DNA from: Planctomycetota bacterium
GTDB taxonomy: Bacteria; Planctomycetota; UBA1135; GCA-002686595
Length of the DNA: 9,428 bases
Direction of reading: 5' to 3'
Assembly (NCBI GenBank): GCA_021776885.1
Contig: JAJFFA010000640.1
Span: 1-9,428, forward strand
In this document: positions 4,656 through 9,428 of the stretch, in pieces
How the letters are laid out: each line of letters opens with the position of its first letter
How positions within the stretch are numbered: position 1 is the first letter of the stretch
Notes under the pieces: generated by a model
The model's input: only the letters and a program-made list of their open reading frames with translations
Databases searched by the model: none
Told to the model about the DNA's origin: nothing
Program-made: the position numbers and the translations under genes

Positions 4656-6473
4656 ATGAAGATCAGAATCAGAACAGCGACAGCCCCGGGCGAGCGCGGC
4701 GTCGCGCTCCTCTATGCCATCTTCGGCGCCTTTGCGGCCGCCGGCATGGTCTCCCTGATGCTGGCGATGGGGACCGTCACCAATGACCAGGCGGCGCTCA
4801 AGCGCGAGCAGGTCGAGGGGCGTTACCTGACCGAGGGCGCGATCGAGTTCGCCCGCAAGGAGATCCAGACGGCCCTCGCCAACTGGGGACAGCCGCGGGC
4901 CAACGGGAGCGTGCGCATCGGCGGGGTCGACGTGCCCTACACGGTGCGCACCACGGGGGGCGACGCGGTGGTCACCACGCCGGACGGGATCCAGCAGCGC
5001 ACCGTGGGCTATGAGGTGCGCGCGGTGACCGAGGTCGGGGGCTCGAGCGTCGAGTCCTACCGCGTGATCAACGCGGTCTCGACGCCGATCTTCCAGTTCG
5101 CGGTGTTCTACACCGAGGACCTGGAGGTTCTGCCCGGACCGGACATGACCCTGGGCGGGCGCGTGCACACCAACGGCGACATGTACCTGGGCAGCGGCGG
5201 CGTCCTGACCATGGACACCAACTACGTCCGCTCCGTGGGCAACATGTACCGCCTGCGCAAGAACGAGACCAGCGCCAGCGGCGACGTGATGATCCGCAAG
5301 TACGTCGACAACCCCTTCGACCTGTCGGAGCCGGAGGAGTACGTGCGCATGGACAGCGAGGACCAGCTGGCCGCGGACTATGGCATCGACACCATCAGCG
5401 GCTACGACAGCAACTTCACCAACGGCCACGACGCGGATGGCGACGGCAGCTACTACGGCGAGGGGGACCTGCTGCCCTTCGTGCAGGGCGCCCTCGAGTT
5501 CTGGTCGGAGCCCGACGGCTACACGGGCTCGGGCAACACGGTGCTGACCGGCGAGCACCAGGTGACCGAGGCGGTCGCACCGAGCATTGGCTCGATCAAG
5601 CTCTACGAGGAGGTCGAGTCGGGCGGCGACTTCATCGAGGATCCGACCAACCCCGGCCACTACATCCCCGCCCCGGCGGGCCTGGGCACCCACAACAAGG
5701 GCTTCTTCTACGAGAACGCCGACCTGGCGGTGGTCGTCGACATCGACGGTGGGCTCACGATCTACGACGGGCAGGGCAACGACATCACCTCGGCGGCCGA
5801 GGGCTCGATCGAGCTGGGCGAGATCCTGGACACGCGCCAGTCCCAGAGCACGAGTGACACCACGGACCTGGTGGTCATCGACCTGGAGGCGCTGCAGAAC
5901 ACGTTGCAGGACATCTGGCCCGGCAACGGCCTGATCTATGTCGGCCACGAGGGCATGGACGAGGGCGTCGGGGCCAAGAGCGTCAAGCTGATCAACGGCT
6001 TTGAGCTCGAGACCGCCCTGACCACGGTCTGCGAGGGCCAGGTCTACATCGAGGGCGACTTCAACACGCTCAACAAGAAGGGCGCGGCGGTCATCGGAGA
6101 CGCGGTCAGCCTGCTCTCCAACGACTGGGACGACAGCAAGGTGGCCGGGGCGACCCTGACGCGGGCCAGCGAGACGACCTACAACGTCGCGATCATCACC
6201 GGCAACCAGGAGACCGTCGGCAACGACTACAACGGTGGCCTCGAGAACCTACCGCGCTTCCACGAGAACTGGACGGGGATCGGCTGCAACATCTCCGGCT
6301 CCTTCGTCAACGCCTGGGAGAGTGACTGGGCCACCGAGCCGTGGAGCTACGGTGGGGACCGCTACAAGGCGCCGCACCGCAACTGGAACTACGACCCGGA
6401 CTTCAACGACGCCGCCAACCTGCCGCCCTTCACGCCCCTGACGGTCACGGCGAGCGACGTCGTCAGCTGGTAG
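4656..6473 (+). CDS. Large PilX (GspK)-like pilus assembly protein
   Basis: A 605-residue protein, several times larger than classical PilX (about 170-200 aa). After a basic N-terminus comes GERGVALLYAIFGAFAAAGM (residues 12-31), a prepilin-like helix. There is no Glu at +5 after Gly15, as is also true of the tip subunit GspK. A stalk-like segment follows (REQVEGRYLTEGAIEFARKE, about 50-69). Conserved-looking blocks I recognise from large bacterial PilX-N-type proteins are FAVFYTEDLEVLPGPDM with GGRVHTNGDMYLGSG (about 148-180), GGLENLPRFHENW (527-539) and PHRNWNYDPDFND (573-585). DADGDGSYYGEGD (259-271) resembles a calcium loop. The ATG at 4656 has a weak ribosome-binding site. The protein is probably inner-membrane anchored before assembly and exposed at the pilus tip. 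The gene lies 108 nt after the PilW-like gene and ends the operon. No PilY1 gene follows, so this protein might supply the bulky tip domain itself (inference). Confidence 0.75.
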   Translation: MKIRIRTATAPGERGVALLYAIFGAFAAAGMVSLMLAMGTVTNDQAALKREQVEGRYLTEGAIEFARKEIQTALANWGQPRANGSVRIGGVDVPYTVRTTGGDAVVTTPDGIQQRTVGYEVRAVTEVGGSSVESYRVINAVSTPIFQFAVFYTEDLEVLPGPDMTLGGRVHTNGDMYLGSGGVLTMDTNYVRSVGNMYRLRKNETSASGDVMIRKYVDNPFDLSEPEEYVRMDSEDQLAADYGIDTISGYDSNFTNGHDADGDGSYYGEGDLLPFVQGALEFWSEPDGYTGSGNTVLTGEHQVTEAVAPSIGSIKLYEEVESGGDFIEDPTNPGHYIPAPAGLGTHNKGFFYENADLAVVVDIDGGLTIYDGQGNDITSAAEGSIELGEILDTRQSQSTSDTTDLVVIDLEALQNTLQDIWPGNGLIYVGHEGMDEGVGAKSVKLINGFELETALTTVCEGQVYIEGDFNTLNKKGAAVIGDAVSLLSNDWDDSKVAGATLTRASETTYNVAIITGNQETVGNDYNGGLENLPRFHENWTGIGCNISGSFVNAWESDWATEPWSYGGDRYKAPHRNWNYDPDFNDAANLPPFTPLTVTASDVVSW

Positions 6474-6510
6474 GGTCGCCCGCCGCCCGCAGCCGTCCGC
6501 AGTTCGAATG

Positions 6511-6547
6511 CGCGCGCCCGGCCGTCGTCCCGACGGCCGGGCGCGCG
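6511..6547. terminator. Perfect 17-bp stem, bidirectional terminator between convergent operons
   Basis: The arms 6511-6527 and 6531-6547 are exact reverse complements, with a 3-nt TCC loop. The stem starts 37 bases after the PilX-like stop and ends 8 bases before the stop of the minus-strand gene. On the plus strand it is followed by the short T-rich TTGTTC. On the minus strand the flank, CATTCGAA, is not T-rich. Its position between converging genes makes a shared terminator the natural reading. Confidence 0.8.
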
Positions 6548-6555
6548 TTGTTCAG

Positions 6556-7014
6556 CTACTCGGGGAAGCGCTCGACGATGACGCCGTCCGCGTCGAAGAA
6601 GGTCAGGCTGCCGGCCTCCTTCTGGTACAGCACCGTGGTGGGGGAGCCCCCCGGGCCATGCAGGGCGTAGCCTCCGCCGCCGTGGGCGAACTGGGCCGCT
6701 CCCAGGCGCACCTGGCCCTTGGTGTCACGCAGGAACAGCGCCGTGGCCTCGTCGTCGTGGGTGACGCTGGCGCGGACGCGGCCCTCGGCATCGCGCACGA
6801 AGAGGCCGGCGGAGCCGTCGGCGTCGAGGGCCAGCTCGGCCCGCGCGCGCCCCTCGGCGTCGACGAGCTCGACGCCGCGGGCGCGCAGGACGTCGTCCTG
6901 GCCACCGAACGAGGTCGTTGCAAGGGCCAGGCCTGCGGCCGCCAGCAGCAGGGTCAGGGTGCGGTTGCGGCGCTCGAGTCGATCCAGGCGCGCTTCGAGG
7001 TGTCGCGGGTCCAT
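6556..7014 (-). CDS. Small membrane-anchored protein with 22-23-residue beta repeats
   Basis: A 152-residue protein of unknown function. A charged, coiled-coil-like N-terminus (HLEARLDRLERRNR, 5-18) is followed by one membrane segment (about 19-36). This may be an uncleaved anchor or a signal peptide. The rest carries repeats of the form hydrophobic-x-Asp-x-x-Gly-x-x-Arg, at LVDAEGRAR (50-58), VRDAEGRVR (73-81) and LRDTKGQVR (95-103). A related unit occurs at FFDADG (139-144), two repeat lengths further on. This spacing suggests a stacked beta (solenoid-like) fold outside the cytoplasmic membrane. The ATG at 7014 lies 8 nt after the stop of the large surface protein. Its ribosome-binding sequence TGAGG overlaps that stop codon, so translation is probably coupled. 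A role as a partner of the surface protein is only an inference from adjacency. The stop abuts the terminator stem. Confidence 0.72.
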   Translation of the reverse strand: MDPRHLEARLDRLERRNRTLTLLLAAAGLALATTSFGGQDDVLRARGVELVDAEGRARAELALDADGSAGLFVRDAEGRVRASVTHDDEATALFLRDTKGQVRLGAAQFAHGGGGYALHGPGGSPTTVLYQKEAGSLTFFDADGVIVERFPE

Positions 7015-7022
7015 GGCGTGCC

Positions 7023-9428
7023 TCAGGGGCAGAAGCGGACGGAGAGGGCGTCGGAGAGATTGAAGCCGCTGCCCCCCGGACCGCCGGGGTCGCGGTACCA
7101 GAACTGGAAGTTCCAGGTCGAGTCAGGGGTGATCTGGCCCGGGCCGGCGTCGAGGGGCGGGGCGCCGAAGTCCAGGGTCAGGGCGTAGCCCCCGAAGGGG
7201 TCCGTGCGCTCGGGGGGCAGGATTCGGTACGTGCCCACGCCGCCCGAGCCGACGCAGCGCAATCCGTCTCCGAAGGGCACCTCGAGCTGTCCGCCGCCGT
7301 AGAAGAAGAAGCCGAACACGTTCGCGCGAGCGTCGGCGACCTCGAGCCGCAGCGCCCCGACGCTGATGTTGGCGGGGCCGCTGGCGCTCAGGCGGGCGCC
7401 CTGCGTCTGCGAGTTGGGTGCCCCCTGGCAGTAGGCCTCGACGCGGCACTCGCACTCGTCCGGAACGCTGTTCAGGTTGGTGTCGAGGCTGCCCCCCGAG
7501 GCGATGTCGAATTCGTCGTCGACCTGGTTCCCGTTGCAGTCTCTGCACAGGCTCTCGAACACGCGCACATCGTCGAGCGCGGCTTCGATCAGGGAGTCCA
7601 GGCCCAGGTCGGAGGCCACGAAGCGCAGCTGCAGGGTGGCGCTCGGGCTGACGAAGTCGGCCACTCGCAGCACGTGCTGGCGCCATCCGCCGTGGGTTCC
7701 CGGACCGGTGGGCCCAACCGTCTCGGCGTTGACCCAGGAGGCTCCCGCGTCGTCCGAGAGCTCGACCAGGAGCACGTCCTCGCCGGGGGCGCTGCCGCCG
7801 TCGTTCGAGTACCAGCGCCAGTACGAGATGCGCGGATCGGCGAGCTGCGACAGGTCGAGGACGGGAGAGACCAGGGTGGTGCGCCCCAGGTCGACGTCGG
7901 CCACGTCGGCGGGGCCGCCGGCCAAGCCCTGGCCAGTGAACCAGGCGCCGCCGCCGCCCGTGTGGTCACCCTCGGGCTGGGCGGAGGTGCCCACGGGGGA
8001 GCCTTGCTCCCAGGCGCCGGTCAGGGCGTCGTCCGCGGGGTCGCCGCTGGTCCAGACCAGGGGCGAGTCCATGTGGAAGTGGGCGCGCGTGCTGGCCTGG
8101 GCGCTGACCAGGGAGGCGAAGAGGTCCAGGGGTGCGTCGCTGGGCTGGGTCCAGGGCACCCCGGCCAGGGTCTCGGCCGCGACGTACCACTGGACCACGC
8201 TGCCGCAGTCGAGGGCAGGGAAGTCGGCGCTGTAGAGGCTGCCCCCGAGGGGCGTCAGGGGCGCCTCCACGAAGCTCCCGCCCGCGTCGTGCACGAAGCG
8301 CAGCGAGCTCGGGTCGAGCACCCCCGGGGTGCTCTCGGCGATCTCGACCTGCACGGAGCGGCCCTCGGGCGGGATCAGGGCCGGAGCCCCCTGGGGCAAG
8401 TGCACGGCCAGCTCCGGCTCGTCGGCCCAGAGCACGAACAGGCCGCGCTCGAGGTCGCTGCCGAGGACCACGCCGCTGGGCAGGGAGGGGTAGACGCCCC
8501 ACAGGCCGTTGAAGCTGTTGCCGTCGTTCTCGGGGCGCGTGTCGAAGAAGCCGATCTCGACCGGCCGGGTCGGGTCGGCGGCATCGAAGACGCGCAGGCC
8601 GCTGGTGTAGTTGGCCTCGAAGATCAGGTTCCGGCGCGTGATCAGGTTGTGGCCGATGGCCGGGTTGCCGTTCGTGAACGAGCCCACGTGGAAGGCGTCA
8701 TCGGGGTCGCTGACGTCGATGATGTGGGTCGTGGTCGGCAGGCTGCCGTCCTCGTCGAGCTCGTCGCCGAGGTAGAACCAGTCGCGGCCGGGGGAGAGCC
8801 AGCCCTGGTGGGCGTAGGCCCGCTCGGGGTAGCTGGCGAAGGAGATCGCGCGGATGTCGGACTTGTTGGTGACGTCGAGCACCTCGAGTCGCGTGCTGCT
8901 GAAGCCGTTGTTGAAGCCGCCGCAGGCGAAGACGATCTGGCGCCCCGCGTGGGGGCCCTCGGTGTAGGTGACCGGCTGGGCGTCGTGGACGTAGCGCGAA
9001 CTCCAGATCCCGACCAGGGAGGGGTCCGCGGGGTCGCTGAGGTCATAGATGCGCAGGCCCTGCTGGCCGCCGCCGGTGCGGTACAGGAAGCCGCTCTCGA
9101 CATCGACCGCGACGTTGTGGGTCGACCCCGCCTGGATCGAATCCTGCACCTCGGTCACGCTGCCGGAGTCGATCGCGGTCAGGTCGAAGACCTGGATGCC
9201 GCCGCCGCCCTCGCTGACGGCGTAGGCGTACTCGCCATAGGTGCGCATGTCGCGCCACAGGCTGTTCGGCCCGTCCATTACCGCCACCAGGCTGGGCTGG
9301 GTGGGCTGGCTGACCTCGACGAAGCAGGTACTCGAGAAGGTGCCGATGATCGCGTACTCGCGCCCGGAGGGGGACACGTAGCCCCAGACGTCGTTGCCCG
9401 ACTGGGCCCCGTCGAGCTGGCCCAGGGT
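7023..9428 (-). CDS. Choice-of-anchor B-like multidomain surface protein (N-terminus beyond the window)
   Basis: The frame is open to the window edge, giving at least 801 residues. The GTG at 9377 is probably internal, because the 17 preceding codons read through NDVWGY, a family-like motif. The signal peptide would lie outside. Domains from the N-terminus: a choice-of-anchor B-type repeat region (about 9428-8420) with SGREYAIIG, SLWRDMRTYGEYAY, IQVFDLT, HNVAVD, LRIYDLSDP and LRVFDAADP, likely a LVIVD-type beta propeller. A beta-sandwich region follows (about 8080-7555; SPVLDLSQ, WVNAETVG, AALDDVRVF). Then comes a calcium-type pair, DCNGNQVDDEFDI and DTNLNSVPDEC (about 7540-7450). The C-terminal domain (about 7440-7026) starts YCQGAPNS and ends FNLSDALSVRFCP. 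This architecture fits a secreted planctomycetal surface protein. No enzyme active site, LPxTG or PEP-CTERM signal is seen. It is followed by the small repeat protein. Confidence 0.8.
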   Translation of the reverse strand, partial: TLGQLDGAQSGNDVWGYVSPSGREYAIIGTFSSTCFVEVSQPTQPSLVAVMDGPNSLWRDMRTYGEYAYAVSEGGGGIQVFDLTAIDSGSVTEVQDSIQAGSTHNVAVDVESGFLYRTGGGQQGLRIYDLSDPADPSLVGIWSSRYVHDAQPVTYTEGPHAGRQIVFACGGFNNGFSSTRLEVLDVTNKSDIRAISFASYPERAYAHQGWLSPGRDWFYLGDELDEDGSLPTTTHIIDVSDPDDAFHVGSFTNGNPAIGHNLITRRNLIFEANYTSGLRVFDAADPTRPVEIGFFDTRPENDGNSFNGLWGVYPSLPSGVVLGSDLERGLFVLWADEPELAVHLPQGAPALIPPEGRSVQVEIAESTPGVLDPSSLRFVHDAGGSFVEAPLTPLGGSLYSADFPALDCGSVVQWYVAAETLAGVPWTQPSDAPLDLFASLVSAQASTRAHFHMDSPLVWTSGDPADDALTGAWEQGSPVGTSAQPEGDHTGGGGAWFTGQGLAGGPADVADVDLGRTTLVSPVLDLSQLADPRISYWRWYSNDGGSAPGEDVLLVELSDDAGASWVNAETVGPTGPGTHGGWRQHVLRVADFVSPSATLQLRFVASDLGLDSLIEAALDDVRVFESLCRDCNGNQVDDEFDIASGGSLDTNLNSVPDECECRVEAYCQGAPNSQTQGARLSASGPANISVGALRLEVADARANVFGFFFYGGGQLEVPFGDGLRCVGSGGVGTYRILPPERTDPFGGYALTLDFGAPPLDAGPGQITPDSTWNFQFWYRDPGGPGGSGFNLSDALSVRFCP

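Noticed and set aside
4563..5948. Long minus-strand open frame (461 codons) opposite the PilX-like gene.
   Set aside because: Low-complexity His/Val/Ala-rich translation typical of a high-G+C shadow; the plus strand carries recognisable pilin features and family motifs.
9375..9377. GTG as the true start of the choice-of-anchor B-like gene.
   Set aside because: The frame stays open to the window edge and the preceding codons encode a family-like motif (NDVWGY), so the gene is cut by the window.

Overview
The window is about 70% G+C and almost fully coding, with short operon-like overlaps and several GTG/TTG starts. It is most likely from a planctomycete (Planctomycetota) or a close relative. 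The best evidence is the last gene: a secreted-type protein with paired DxNxN...PDEC calcium-loop motifs and a C-terminal domain ending WYRDPGG...SDALSVRFCP, both of which I associate with large planctomycetal surface proteins. This placement is inference; no rRNA or marker gene is present.

Layout. (1) 15-3127, plus strand: a four-gene run with start/stop overlaps. It encodes a CPBP-family membrane protease, a gamma-class carbonic anhydrase-like hexapeptide protein, a LarE-like ATP-dependent sulfur transferase and a protein with five zinc-ribbon modules. The first two junctions are 4-nt overlaps (ATGA and GTGA). The third is a 41-nt overlap with a strong hairpin abutting the downstream ATG. 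(2) 3128-3300: the only A/T-rich stretch. It holds a 14-bp palindrome, a consensus -35 box with a weak -10, and a run of small hairpins leading to the next gene. (3) 3301-6473, plus strand: a minor-pilin operon in PilV-PilW-PilX (GspI-J-K-like) order. It encodes two proteins with classical prepilin leaders and a very large (605 aa) PilX-like protein, which follows a structured 108-nt gap. (4) 6511-6547: a perfect 17-bp stem, the shared terminator of convergent transcription units. (5) 6556-9428, minus strand: a two-gene unit. The upstream gene, cut by the window edge, is a multidomain choice-of-anchor B-like surface protein. The downstream gene is a small membrane-anchored protein with 22-23-residue repeats.

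The pilin genes plausibly form the tip or priming complex of a type IV pilus or type II secretion pseudopilus. Two of them carry DxDGDG loops that suggest calcium binding. The first operon looks like a housekeeping or accessory mixture with no single pathway visible: larB and larC, the usual partners of LarE in nickel-pincer cofactor synthesis, are absent here. I see no CRISPR array, tRNA, rRNA, insertion sequence or phage gene. The points most worth checking are the pilin-operon control region, the structured gap before the PilX-like gene, and the anomalous larE 3' end.
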